Shown here one piece after another: positions 1 to 7,796 of a DNA stretch of 53,033 bases. Each line of letters starts with the position of its first letter. Within the stretch, counting starts at the first letter, position 1. The stretch lies in contig JAFVTV010000044.1 in the NCBI GenBank assembly GCA_017502975.1, forward strand, positions 1 through 53,033, written 5' to 3'. A model generated the notes under the pieces. That model ran no database searches and was not told the origin of the DNA. It saw nothing but the letters and a program-made list of their open reading frames with translations. Position numbers and translations under genes: made by a program. This DNA is from Clostridia bacterium. Lineage in GTDB: Bacteria > Bacillota > Clostridia > Oscillospirales > CAG-272.

Positions 1-30
1 GTAAAAGTTGAATTTGCGCGCTCCAATCAA

Positions 31-114
31 TCCCTCAGTCGCTAACGCGACAGCCCCCTTTACACAAGGGGGCCTTACAGCTAAAGCTTTTCATTCCACC
101 ACCTCAGGTGGTGG
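31..114. repeat. Intergenic palindromic repeat with three short hairpins
   Basis: Three perfect inverted repeats follow one another: GTCGC/GCGAC (39-52), CCCCCTT/AAGGGGG (54-72) and CCACCACCT/AGGTGGTGG (96-114). The pattern of a fixed TCCCTCAGTC start, a variable stem, then a C-run/G-run hairpin resembles dispersed intergenic repeats I know from gut Clostridia. That family link is from memory; the hairpins themselves are seen. The last hairpin could also act as a terminator. Confidence 0.55.
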
Positions 115-141
115 TTTATTTCCGCTAAAGCTACAATAAAA

Positions 142-170
142 CAGCCGCTTCGCTATCAGCGAAGCGGCTG
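142..170. terminator. Bidirectional intrinsic terminator
   Basis: A 13-bp perfect stem (CAGCCGCTTCGCT, loop ATC, complement) has an A-rich flank on the left and TTTTGTTT on the right, so it can stop transcription in both directions. It lies just beyond the stop codon of the minus-strand gene ending at 177. Confidence 0.85.
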
Positions 171-176
171 TTTTGT

Positions 177-1991
177 TTAGATTACAGTAAGCCCAAAGAA
201 GCAAATTAAAAACACAAACACCAAATAAAGGATTGCCATATATGCGATCCGCTTGTGCTGCTTTCGGTCAAGCACTGAGGATACAAAAGCGACAACATAA
301 GAAACGGTAGCACCGATGCCGACCAAAAGCGTGAGCACGCGCATGGCAAAATAGAAGGAGGAAAGCATTGCAGCACCCATTTTATAGGCCGCCAGCACCT
401 GAACACCTACCAATATGCCAAGCAACGCCGCCAAAATGCCCGGCAAAACGAACCAAATACTATCACGCTCGCCATCCTTGTTTTTCTCGCCAAGCCATTC
501 AAAAAAGCCAAACAACCCCATTAAAGCAAAGCCTGCCGCCAATATAAGAAGCAGCCCAAACAAAAATGCCGCAGGGACACGCGCATAATAAAACGGAAGC
601 TTGTAATAGCACGCGCCGTCGGCGGTGACCACTGCCGTAACCTCGCCCTCCCCGTCAAGCAAAAATTGCAAAACAGGTGTGGCGGCATCCCCTGCCGCAT
701 CGGCAAACACACCGGGGGCGATCTGTGTAAGATGCATATCAAGGAAGGAAAGCGTGCCATCCTCATTCACCGTGACGGAAACACGCTCCTGCATGGTAAA
801 AAATCGCCCCACAAAGGTATGCTGCTCACTTGTTGCCGCGGCATACGTGCCGCGCAGTGCCTTCAACTCTACCATTTCGCCCACAGGCAAGGTGGGGCTC
901 ACCGCAGTAGGTGTAAGCAACGTTAAGGGGAAATCAAGCAACGTGCTTTGCGGCGCGTTTGTCAGCACCAACGCTGCCTCGCGCTTTTCCGTATCAAGGC
1001 AAAGCGAAGCACCAAAGCAGGCGGTTTTGGCGTGGCAGGTATATGCCGTGCCCTGCTTACTTAAGCCAAGCGCGCCGGATGCAAAAATACCGCTATAATA
1101 GGTTGTAAAAAGCAGATCCTTGGTGGATGCTTGCATCAGCATTTCGCTGTCGGATACCAGCCACGCAAAGAGCCTTGAGAGGTCCGCGGCGGTGGAAAGT
1201 GCCCCCGTGGCAGGATAAAGGCCCGCAAAGCTCCTGCCACCGTTTTGCGGTGCCATAAAGGAACCCTCTGTAACCTTACTATACCCCGTAGCATAGGCGC
1301 CAAGATCCACCTCGGCGGAAAACGCGGGAACAGTATCCTTCATACCAAGGGGGGTGAGAACATGCTCGCTTAGATACACCCCATATTCGACGCCCGCGAC
1401 CTGCTCAACCACAAAAGCGGCAAGCGCAATGCCGAAAGTAGAATAGGAGTATGCCGTACCCGGCATCATGATCTGATCGGGCACGTCGGCAAGCAGTGCC
1501 TCTTCAAGTGTTTCAAAGGTATGGCTCTCCTTATCAAAGGATACGTCAAAAATTCTGCCGCCAAAGCCCGCGTGTCCCGACAGAAGCTGTCCCACGGTGA
1601 CGGGATGGGAAAGTGCAAGCTTTGTCATAAATTCGGCAGGCAGATATGTTGCGATATCCGCATCAAGGGACAATTTACCGCTCTCCACCAGCGTTAATGC
1701 CGCAACGGCAGTCAAGAGCCCCGATAACTCACCGATTTCAAACACCGTATCGCCGGTAACAAGCACACGCGAGGAAAGGTCGGCATAGCCAAATCCATCA
1801 GCCATAAGAACCGTGCCGTTTCTCACAAGCACGACAGCTGCCCCCGGGGTATCCACACCAACAGCCGCAGCAGTTGCCTCCTGTGCCCTTGCAACGGATG
1901 CATCAAAAGGAGTGGCAACAGTAGCCGACATGGGTAACACACATATAGCAAGTAAGGAAATGACCAGCAAAACGCTAAATATCCTCTTCAT
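177..1991 (-). CDS. Membrane-anchored beta-lactamase-fold (S12-like) protein, catalytic residues lost
   Basis: The 604-residue protein has an N-terminal signal/anchor helix (about 5-24), a class C beta-lactamase/PBP-like domain (about 35-345) and four hydrophobic helices at the C-terminus (about 470-600). The family's SxxK motif should lie in a context like F-x-I-G-S-x-x-K. Here it reads FEIGELSG, so Ser is Glu88 and Lys is Gly91. The YxN motif reads Y-S-T (183-185), and the third motif reads H320-A-K in place of H/K-x-G. The fold hallmarks around these sites remain, including TPLGMKDT near 213-220. The start has a clear AAAGGAG site 7 nt upstream and its own promoter. I infer a non-catalytic surface protein, perhaps one that binds peptidoglycan or beta-lactams. 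It could also be a recently inactivated enzyme, but the frame is intact over its whole length. Confidence 0.8.
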   Translation of the reverse strand: MKRIFSVLLVISLLAICVLPMSATVATPFDASVARAQEATAAAVGVDTPGAAVVLVRNGTVLMADGFGYADLSSRVLVTGDTVFEIGELSGLLTAVAALTLVESGKLSLDADIATYLPAEFMTKLALSHPVTVGQLLSGHAGFGGRIFDVSFDKESHTFETLEEALLADVPDQIMMPGTAYSYSTFGIALAAFVVEQVAGVEYGVYLSEHVLTPLGMKDTVPAFSAEVDLGAYATGYSKVTEGSFMAPQNGGRSFAGLYPATGALSTAADLSRLFAWLVSDSEMLMQASTKDLLFTTYYSGIFASGALGLSKQGTAYTCHAKTACFGASLCLDTEKREAALVLTNAPQSTLLDFPLTLLTPTAVSPTLPVGEMVELKALRGTYAAATSEQHTFVGRFFTMQERVSVTVNEDGTLSFLDMHLTQIAPGVFADAAGDAATPVLQFLLDGEGEVTAVVTADGACYYKLPFYYARVPAAFLFGLLLILAAGFALMGLFGFFEWLGEKNKDGERDSIWFVLPGILAALLGILVGVQVLAAYKMGAAMLSSFYFAMRVLTLLVGIGATVSYVVAFVSSVLDRKQHKRIAYMAILYLVFVFLICFFGLTVI

Positions 1992-2020
1992 ATTCGCACT
2001 CCTTTCAAAATATTATATTT

Positions 2021-2049
2021 ATTCTAACACACTTTCCCCGCTTTGGCAA
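2021..2049 (-). promoter_or_regulatory. Sigma-A-type promoter of the beta-lactamase-fold gene
   Basis: On the minus strand, TTGCCA (2049-2044), a 17-bp spacer and TAGAAT (2026-2021) lie about 30 bp before the start codon at 1991. Confidence 0.6.
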
Positions 2050-2091
2050 GTTCTTTTCCCTATTTTCGCCAAAGCAGGTAAGTGATATGCA

Positions 2092-2117
2092 AAAAACCGC
2101 CTAACGGGGCGGTTTTT
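2092..2117. terminator. Bidirectional intrinsic terminator
   Basis: AAAAACCGCC and GGCGGTTTTT form a 10-bp stem with a 6-nt loop. It begins 2 nt after the stop codon of the ykvI-like gene and ends the minus-strand pgk unit. The flanking A and T runs make it usable both ways. Confidence 0.85.
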
Positions 2118-2118
2118 G

Positions 2119-3201
2119 CTATGTTTTCTTTTTATGGTAAAACAAAAAAGCGTGGACCAGCAACAATCCCATAGGAATAAAGCCTATATAGCCAAAAATG
2201 GGATACAGCACGCCAATCAGCTCACGAAAGCCAAAAAGCCCGAGAACGAGCGCCGTTATGGAAATAAGGGCGGTAACGGGTAGTAAAAAACGCTTTTTTC
2301 GCGAAAATCGTTGCATAAATCCCTCACTCATCGCACATAGCGAGGAGAGAGAGGCGGACAGAATGGCAACACAAAGCAAGGCGGCATATATCGCCCCAAA
2401 AACGGTGCTTTTTTCAAGCGAAAGCGCCAACATAGGAAAAACCGTTTCGGTTACGGCGGGAGAAGTGGCAAGCGCAAGCAATATCACGCACGCAACGCCA
2501 CCAATAAGAAACGCACCAAAAAAGGAGCCGCGCCACGCCGTTTTTTTACCCGATATCGTACTGCCAAGCGGTATCAAGACAGGCAACGCGCAAAACAGGC
2601 AAAAAACGGCGTAGGTCAAGCCATCAAAGCCCCAAGCGCCCGTAAGAAAGCCACCAACATCTACCGCGGTAAAACGGATATCCTTTGCCGTGCAAACAGC
2701 AAGCAGAGCGATCGCTACCGTGATAAGCGCCAAGGGCGGCACCACCAAGGAGCAAAAGCGAGAAAGCCCCTTTACACCAAAAAGTGAAAGAAAGGTGCAA
2801 GCAAGGCACAAGAAAAGCCCACCCCAAAAGGCGGAAATTCCCAAAAGCTCCGAGAAAAACGAGCCGAATGCCGCCACACACAGCGTATAGATCATAAAAA
2901 GAAACACGATCTCAAATGCGGCAACCACTGTTCTTAACGGCTTGCAATCAAACCATATCACAAGGCGGTCCATGCGCGCTTCCCCCGTATCACGGGCAAG
3001 CGAAAGCGTAACAGAGCCGATCAAAAAGATCGCAATGGTGGCAAGTAAAAGTGAGGGGAGCGCAAAAGCACCCTTTGCACCGAAAAACTGAAACAGCTCT
3101 TGCCCTGAAAGGTAGCCTGCACCCACACAGCACCCAAAATAAACCACCGCCACACGAAAGGCAGAGGTGTGTGCACACAGGCGATCTCCTGATCCCTTCA
3201 T
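2119..3201 (-). CDS. YkvI-family multi-pass membrane protein
   Basis: A 360-residue, very hydrophobic protein with about ten predicted transmembrane helices. Its N-terminus contains a GAGYLSGQE segment followed by QFF, which is characteristic of the YkvI-like branch of the APC transporter superfamily. The substrate is unknown. The start is placed at ATG 3201 because it overlaps the upstream stop as TGATG, with AGAGGTG about 7 nt before, giving translational coupling to the DHH phosphoesterase gene. An in-frame TTG one codon earlier is possible but less likely. It is the last gene of the pgk-tpiA-rbfA-nrnA unit and is followed at once by a terminator. The link to its upstream neighbours is positional only. 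Confidence 0.75.
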   Translation of the reverse strand: MKGSGDRLCAHTSAFRVAVVYFGCCVGAGYLSGQELFQFFGAKGAFALPSLLLATIAIFLIGSVTLSLARDTGEARMDRLVIWFDCKPLRTVVAAFEIVFLFMIYTLCVAAFGSFFSELLGISAFWGGLFLCLACTFLSLFGVKGLSRFCSLVVPPLALITVAIALLAVCTAKDIRFTAVDVGGFLTGAWGFDGLTYAVFCLFCALPVLIPLGSTISGKKTAWRGSFFGAFLIGGVACVILLALATSPAVTETVFPMLALSLEKSTVFGAIYAALLCVAILSASLSSLCAMSEGFMQRFSRKKRFLLPVTALISITALVLGLFGFRELIGVLYPIFGYIGFIPMGLLLVHAFLFYHKKKT

Positions 3202-4187
3202 CAAAGCACCTCTCGCAACGCCGCAAGGATCTTATCCTGTGCCTGCTCTATGCTAACGGCACTAACAGTGACGCCCGCGGCACGCACATGACCGCCGCCA
3301 CCAAAGCGTGCGGCAACAGCTGCCACATCAAAATCAACATTAGAACGCAAGGAAACGCGAAAATCCCCTTTAGCGGTACCGCGGATCGCGACGGCGACCT
3401 CAACACCCGCCACGCAGCGCGCAACGTCGATAAGGGTGCCAAGATGCTCCTCACGGACATCGAGCTCACGCTGCAATGCATAGGGGAAGGTTATGATAGC
3501 GATCTTGCCGTCTTCAAAAAAGCGAAGGCGGTCAAAGCCTGCTTTTTCAGCCTTCAAGCCCTGATAGGATCTTGTTTCAAAAAGCCTGCGGTTGATCTCT
3601 GCGGTATCAATTCCCTGCGCAACCAATGCCGCCGCATGCAAATGAGTATTTTCGTTCACATTGGAATAACGAAAGCACCCCGTATCCGAGGAAATGGCGG
3701 CATAGAGCAGCTCTGATACGCGTACGGGCACATCAACACCCGATGCTGCGATCAGATCAAAGATCACCTCGCCGCAAGCCGCAGCCTGTGGCACGATCAA
3801 ATGATCGGCGTAGGGCGTGCCCATGCCGTGATGATCGATCATAAGGCACACGCGCTCGCCAAAGCGCTCAAAAAGGCTGCCCATCTGCGCAGGCGATGCG
3901 GTATCAACCGTGACGATACGTGCGTTTTCAAATCCCGTTGGGATACTTTCCGGCAATACGCTCTCCTGCAAGCCCTCTGACAGGAAGGAAAGATATTGCG
4001 GCACCTCATCAGCCGATACGCAGTAGCACCTGCTGCCCATAGCGCCAAGCCACAAGGAAAGCGCAAAGGCAGACCCCACAGCATCCCCGTCGGGTCTTGT
4101 GTGAAAGCAGATCAGCGTGGGGGCAGGCTCCTTCAAACGTGCCACGACCTCCTCGGGCGTCAGGGCGCGAAAATCAGCCGTTTTCAT
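3201..4187 (-). CDS. nrnA: DHH/DHHA1 phosphoesterase, NrnA-type oligoribonuclease / pAp phosphatase
   Basis: The 328-residue protein has the DHH domain motifs HTRPDGDAVGS (about 28-38) and IDHHG, and the DHHA1 domain GGGGHVRAAG near the C-terminus. Proteins of this type degrade 2-5 nt oligoribonucleotides and dephosphorylate 3'-phosphoadenosine 5'-phosphate in the cytoplasm. The start is set at ATG 4187, inside the end of rbfA (14-nt overlap), because GAGGTGG sits 7 nt upstream and the sequence from there fits the family; codons further upstream are a His/Met-rich shadow. It lies between rbfA and the ykvI-like gene. The rbfA-nrnA pairing is common in Firmicutes, where both normally follow nusA-infB. 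Confidence 0.9.
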   Translation of the reverse strand: MKTADFRALTPEEVVARLKEPAPTLICFHTRPDGDAVGSAFALSLWLGAMGSRCYCVSADEVPQYLSFLSEGLQESVLPESIPTGFENARIVTVDTASPAQMGSLFERFGERVCLMIDHHGMGTPYADHLIVPQAAACGEVIFDLIAASGVDVPVRVSELLYAAISSDTGCFRYSNVNENTHLHAAALVAQGIDTAEINRRLFETRSYQGLKAEKAGFDRLRFFEDGKIAIITFPYALQRELDVREEHLGTLIDVARCVAGVEVAVAIRGTAKGDFRVSLRSNVDFDVAAVAARFGGGGHVRAAGVTVSAVSIEQAQDKILAALREVL

Positions 4188-4548
4188 CTTCCGCCACCTC
4201 ATCATCATCACTGATCTCAATAGAGTTCAGCAGCTTTGAGATATGCGCGCCATAGGCAATAGAGGTGTCCTCCACAAAGGTAAACTCGGGGGTGGCGCGC
4301 AGATTAAGGCGCTGTGCCACCTGACGGCGGATAAAGCCTGCCGAGGATTTCAGGCCAAGATAGACCTCCTTAGGCTCTCCCCTCATTGCCGAATAATAAA
4401 CCTTGGCAAATTTCAGATCGGGCGTCACATCAACACCCGTAATACTGATAAATGCCTCCGACACGCGCGGATCCTTGACCTCGCGCATGATAGCCGCAAG
4501 CTCCTTTTGCATCTCATCATTGATGCGGCCTCTCCTGTAATTTGCCAT
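4174..4548 (-). CDS. rbfA: Ribosome-binding factor A
   Basis: A 124-residue cytoplasmic 30S maturation factor with a KH-like fold. It binds near the 5' end of 16S rRNA and helps late small-subunit assembly. The family signatures ELAAIMREVKDPRV and VTPDLKFAKVYYS are visible, and the tail is acidic. ATG 4548 is chosen because AGAGGAGGAAGT immediately precedes it; an upstream TTG would lie before that ribosome binding site. The gene follows tpiA after a terminator hairpin, with no promoter visible in the roughly 45-bp gap, so expression probably depends on readthrough. It is not next to infB or truB, its usual neighbours. Confidence 0.93.
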   Translation of the reverse strand: MANYRRGRINDEMQKELAAIMREVKDPRVSEAFISITGVDVTPDLKFAKVYYSAMRGEPKEVYLGLKSSAGFIRRQVAQRLNLRATPEFTFVEDTSIAYGAHISKLLNSIEISDDDEVAEDENG

Positions 4549-4591
4549 ACTTCCTCCTCTAGACAAGCGCCAACACGCTGCCTTTTAAAGA

Positions 4592-4622
4592 TGGGGGCTG
4601 CCGCAATAGCAGACAGCCCCCA
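4592..4622 (-). terminator. Terminator or attenuating hairpin after tpiA
   Basis: TGGGGGCTG and CAGCCCCCA form a 9-bp stem with a 13-nt loop, 10 nt after the tpiA stop. Only a weak T-run follows on the minus strand (TCTTTAAAAG), so partial readthrough into rbfA is plausible. Confidence 0.65.
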
Positions 4623-4631
4623 CTCATTTAC

Positions 4632-5399
4632 TTATTGTGCTGCGTCAACAATAGCAGTAAACTTCTCTGCCACAAGAGATGCGCCACCAATAAGGCCGCC
4701 GTCAACATTGGGCTTTGCAAGCAGCTCTGCCGCGTTCTTTTCGTTCATCGAGCCACCGTACTGAATGGTAGTAGCCTCGGCAACATCCTTGCCGTAAAGC
4801 TCAGCAACCACCTCGCGGATCACACCGCAGGTTTCCTCAGCCTGCTCAGGGGTAGCGGTAAGGCCCGTGCCAATTGCCCAAACGGGCTCGTAAGCGATAA
4901 CAATATTTTTCATATCCTCAGCCGAAACACCTGCAAGATCAAGCTTGATCTGCATTGCGCATACCTCATTAGTGATGCCTACAACACGCTGCTCCTTGAC
5001 CTCACCCATGCAAAGGATCACGCGAAGCCCTGCGGCAAGCGCTGCCTTGGTGCGCAGATTAACGGTTTCATCGGTCTCGCCAAAGTACTGACGGCGCTCG
5101 GAGTGGCCGATGATAACGGTATCAACGCCGATCGCCTTCAGCATCTCAGCAGAAACCTCACCGGTATATGCGCCCTTTGCGGCAAAATGCACGTTTTCGG
5201 CACCGATCACGATATTAGAGCCCTTTGCAGCCTCCATAGCGGCAGCAATGGTTACGTAAGGTGCACAAAAGATGATATCACAGTTATCCTTGCCTGCAAC
5301 CATGGGCTTGATCTCATTGATAAATGCAGTTGCCTCAGCAGGCGTCATATTCATTTTCCAGTTACCTGCGATAACTGTTCTTCTCTTTGCGGGATTCAT
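4632..5399 (-). CDS. tpiA: Triose-phosphate isomerase
   Basis: A 255-residue TIM-barrel enzyme interconverting dihydroxyacetone phosphate and glyceraldehyde-3-phosphate in glycolysis. The active-site lysine lies in NWKMN (K15), the electrophilic histidine in GHSERR (H99), and the catalytic base in YEPVWAIGTG (E171). The phosphate-gripper YGGS follows further on. The length is typical. GAGAGGAAA precedes ATG 5399. The gene starts 43 bp after pgk, so the two glycolytic genes form one unit that continues into rbfA, nrnA and the ykvI-like gene. Confidence 0.97.
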   Translation of the reverse strand: MNPAKRRTVIAGNWKMNMTPAEATAFINEIKPMVAGKDNCDIIFCAPYVTIAAAMEAAKGSNIVIGAENVHFAAKGAYTGEVSAEMLKAIGVDTVIIGHSERRQYFGETDETVNLRTKAALAAGLRVILCMGEVKEQRVVGITNEVCAMQIKLDLAGVSAEDMKNIVIAYEPVWAIGTGLTATPEQAEETCGVIREVVAELYGKDVAEATTIQYGGSMNEKNAAELLAKPNVDGGLIGGASLVAEKFTAIVDAAQ

Positions 5400-5442
5400 T
5401 TATAGTTTCCTCTCTTTTTTATGAATTATCAACAGCGAACGA

Positions 5443-6738
5443 TTATTTGTCAGCAAGGCAAGCAATGCCGGGAAGCGTTTTGCCCTCAAGGAACTCAAGG
5501 GATGCGCCGCCACCCGTAGAAACGTGCGTCATCTTGTCAGCAAAGCCAAGCTTTTCAACAGCTGCTGCGGAGTCGCCACCGCCGATGATCGAGATGGCAT
5601 CGCTCTCAGCTACAGCCTTAGCAACGGTTTCAGTACCTGCAGCAAAGCTCTCCCACTCGGAAACGCCCATCGGGCCGTTCCAAACAACGGTGCCTGCATT
5701 CTTCAGCACGTCGGCAAACAGCTGCTGCGACTTAGGACCGATGTCAAGGCCCATCCAGCCCTCGGGCATCTTGTCGGAATCAGCAAAGCAGCTTTCGGTA
5801 TCGGGAGCATATGCCTTGCCAAGCTTGTTGTCAACGGGAAGCATAAAGCTTACGCCCTTTGCCTTTGCCTTTTCCATCAGCTCAAGTGCAAGATCAAGCT
5901 TATCATGCTCGCAAATAGAGGTGCCGATCTCGTAGCCCTGTGCCTTGAAGAAGGTGTATGCCATGCCGCCGCCTACGATAAGCGTGTCAACCTTTTCGAT
6001 AAGGTTATTGATCACACCGATCTTGTCGGAAACCTTAGCACCGCCAAGGATAGCAACAAAGGGACGCTTGGGATCGGAAAGCGCGCCGCCCATGATAGAG
6101 ATCTCTTTTTGAATGAGGTAGCCGCAAACAGCAGGCAGATAGTCTGCAAGACCTGCGGTAGAAGCATGTGCACGGTGCGCCGTGCCAAATGCGTCGTTTA
6201 CGTAAATTTCAGCCATGGAAGCCATTTCCTTGGCAAACTCGGGGTCGTTTTTGGTTTCTTTCTTGTGGAAGCGAACGTTCTCCAGCATCAAAACCTCACC
6301 GGGGCGAAGTGCTGCAGCCTTTGCCTTTGCATCGTCACCGATAACGTCCTTTGCCATCTGCACCTCAACGCCAAGCAGCTCCGAGAGGCGCTTTGCTACG
6401 GGAGCAAGAGAGAACTTTACAGCGTCGCCCTTTGCCTTTTCAAGATATGCGGCGGTTGCAGCTGCCTGCTCTGCCTCGGGAAGCTCCTCGACCTTTTTCT
6501 TCTCCTTCTTGTCAAGCTCAAGCTTGGCATCAAAAATGTTGTGAGGTCTGCCAAAGTGAGAGCACAGAATAAGGGCAGCGCCGTTATCAAGCAAATATTT
6601 GATGGTGGGCAGAGCGCCAACGATGCGCTTATCATCGGTGATAACACCGTCCATCATAGGTACATTGAAATCGCAACGGGCAATTACCTTTTTGCCGGCA
6701 ACGGCGATATCCTCGATCGTCTTCTTGTTGTAGGTCAT
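5443..6738 (-). CDS. pgk: Phosphoglycerate kinase with an N-domain insertion
   Basis: A 431-residue kinase transferring phosphate between 1,3-bisphosphoglycerate and ADP. The N-domain substrate motif RCDFNVP (21-27) and SHFGRPH are present. Later come the nucleotide-binding segments [11 protein letters not shown] and the C-terminal GGGDSAAAV and [16 protein letters not shown]. It is about 30 residues longer than the usual 390-400. The extra residues are a Lys/Glu/Ala-rich stretch at about 67-107, between the GRPH motif and [19 protein letters not shown] precedes ATG 6738. It is the first gene of the unit and has its own strong promoter. Confidence 0.97.
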   Translation of the reverse strand: MTYNKKTIEDIAVAGKKVIARCDFNVPMMDGVITDDKRIVGALPTIKYLLDNGAALILCSHFGRPHNIFDAKLELDKKEKKKVEELPEAEQAAATAAYLEKAKGDAVKFSLAPVAKRLSELLGVEVQMAKDVIGDDAKAKAAALRPGEVLMLENVRFHKKETKNDPEFAKEMASMAEIYVNDAFGTAHRAHASTAGLADYLPAVCGYLIQKEISIMGGALSDPKRPFVAILGGAKVSDKIGVINNLIEKVDTLIVGGGMAYTFFKAQGYEIGTSICEHDKLDLALELMEKAKAKGVSFMLPVDNKLGKAYAPDTESCFADSDKMPEGWMGLDIGPKSQQLFADVLKNAGTVVWNGPMGVSEWESFAAGTETVAKAVAESDAISIIGGGDSAAAVEKLGFADKMTHVSTGGGASLEFLEGKTLPGIACLADK

Positions 6739-6800
6739 TTTGATGATCCACCTTTCATAGTTGATGTCCCTATTTGAGGGATAATTTTCAAAACAGTATT

Positions 6801-6829
6801 ATTTTAGCACATTGTTTAAAATTTATCAA
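6801..6829 (-). promoter_or_regulatory. Sigma-A promoter of the pgk-tpiA unit
   Basis: On the minus strand, TTGATA (6829-6824), a 17-bp spacer and TAAAAT (6806-6801) lie about 60 bp before the pgk start in AT-rich DNA. Confidence 0.8.
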
Positions 6830-6863
6830 GACAAAATCTTCAAAAAATTAAATATTTTAAAAA

Positions 6864-7655
6864 TTATTTATTTTTAAACAATCTGCCAAGGATCCCTTGG
6901 CGTCCAAGCCCCGCCCCAACGCCACTTTTCGGTGCTTTTTGCGTAGCGGCGGCAGTGGGGGTAGGCTCCTCTCTTTTGGGGGACTGCAAACGGATAATGC
7001 GCGGCATGGGAACTGCCGTTTGGGGCGCTTGCGGGGCGGGGGGTGTCACCCTTTCCACTTCCGCGGTATACGGTTTTTGAGGTGCTGTGACGTTTTCCCC
7101 CTGCACATCCGACTGCGGCAAGAGCTCGCAGTCCTGCTCAAAGCTCTCGTAATCCTGCACCTCGGCAAGCAGATCTGTCTGCTCCAATGGCTCCTTTGCA
7201 TCAACCACAGTTGTCGCGATTTCGCGCGCCTGTGTCAAGGGCCTTGCCGTAGCCCCTACGGGTGCCTTCATGGTAAGCGGCGTAAAGCCTTCCTTGCTAT
7301 GAAACAAAATTTCATAATCACACACGCCCCGCCTGAGCATTGCAATGGCACGCAAGCATGCCTTTTTGGTGGCATAATCAGGCGAGTTGATCACACTTTT
7401 TCCGTTTGCCGATTTCACCAAAAATGCAAAACCCCTCTCCCCTGCCACAATCTCAAACTTAGGGTTTGGCCCATACTCGCCTACCGTAGCATCCAACACA
7501 GGCATAACAGGCGCATTTACAATCAGGCTGGCGATACCCTTTTTACAGGCATCCAGCGTAGCATAATGGCGCGACACGGCAAGCGTTTGCCCGTGATCTG
7601 ACTGCAACAAAAAGCGATCGCCCGCCAGGGACCTTGAAATGATAAATTTACCCAT
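6864..7655 (-). CDS. Protein with two DUF1508 (YegP-like) domains and a Pro/Thr-rich tail
   Basis: A 263-residue protein. Two related segments, about residues 2-48 and 65-110, match the short DUF1508/YegP pattern of K-F-x-I, F-x-L-x-A/S-x-N-G-x-x-I, then a Tyr-Ala-Thr-x-x-A-C segment. A low-complexity, acidic then Pro/Ala/Thr-rich region (about 125-260) ends with basic residues. No signal peptide or membrane segment is seen. ATG 7655 is preceded by a GGGG-containing site and its own promoter. DUF1508 proteins have no firmly assigned function. The gene stands alone between the DUF11 gene and pgk, and no terminator is visible before the pgk promoter. Confidence 0.7.
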   Translation of the reverse strand: MGKFIISRSLAGDRFLLQSDHGQTLAVSRHYATLDACKKGIASLIVNAPVMPVLDATVGEYGPNPKFEIVAGERGFAFLVKSANGKSVINSPDYATKKACLRAIAMLRRGVCDYEILFHSKEGFTPLTMKAPVGATARPLTQAREIATTVVDAKEPLEQTDLLAEVQDYESFEQDCELLPQSDVQGENVTAPQKPYTAEVERVTPPAPQAPQTAVPMPRIIRLQSPKREEPTPTAAATQKAPKSGVGAGLGRQGILGRLFKNK

Positions 7656-7690
7656 GATATTACCCCATACCGTTAAAATATCTTTACTTA

Positions 7691-7719
7691 ATTTTAACAT
7701 CCCATTGTCGCCATGTCAA
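7691..7719 (-). promoter_or_regulatory. Sigma-A promoter of the DUF1508 gene
   Basis: Perfect TTGACA (7719-7714), a 17-bp spacer and TAAAAT (7696-7691) on the minus strand, about 35 bp before the start codon. Confidence 0.85.
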
Positions 7720-7749
7720 GAAATACCGCAATTTTGCATGCGAAAAAGC

Positions 7750-7775
7750 GGGAACAGACCGCGCGGTCTGTTCCC
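7750..7775. terminator. Bidirectional intrinsic terminator
   Basis: A perfect 26-bp palindrome (GGGAACAGACCGC and its complement) flanked by AAAAAGC on the left and TTTTG on the right. It ends the DUF11 gene on the minus strand. Confidence 0.85.
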
Positions 7776-7796
7776 TTTTGTTCATAAAATTCTTTT

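Noticed and set aside
5524..6777. A 417-codon open frame on the plus strand opposite pgk
   Set aside because: It is a shadow of the conserved pgk gene in the antisense frame; its translation is Cys/Leu-rich low complexity with no family pattern. Similar antisense frames opposite tpiA (4635-5405), relA (25368-26312) and recJ (28585-29658) were rejected for the same reason.
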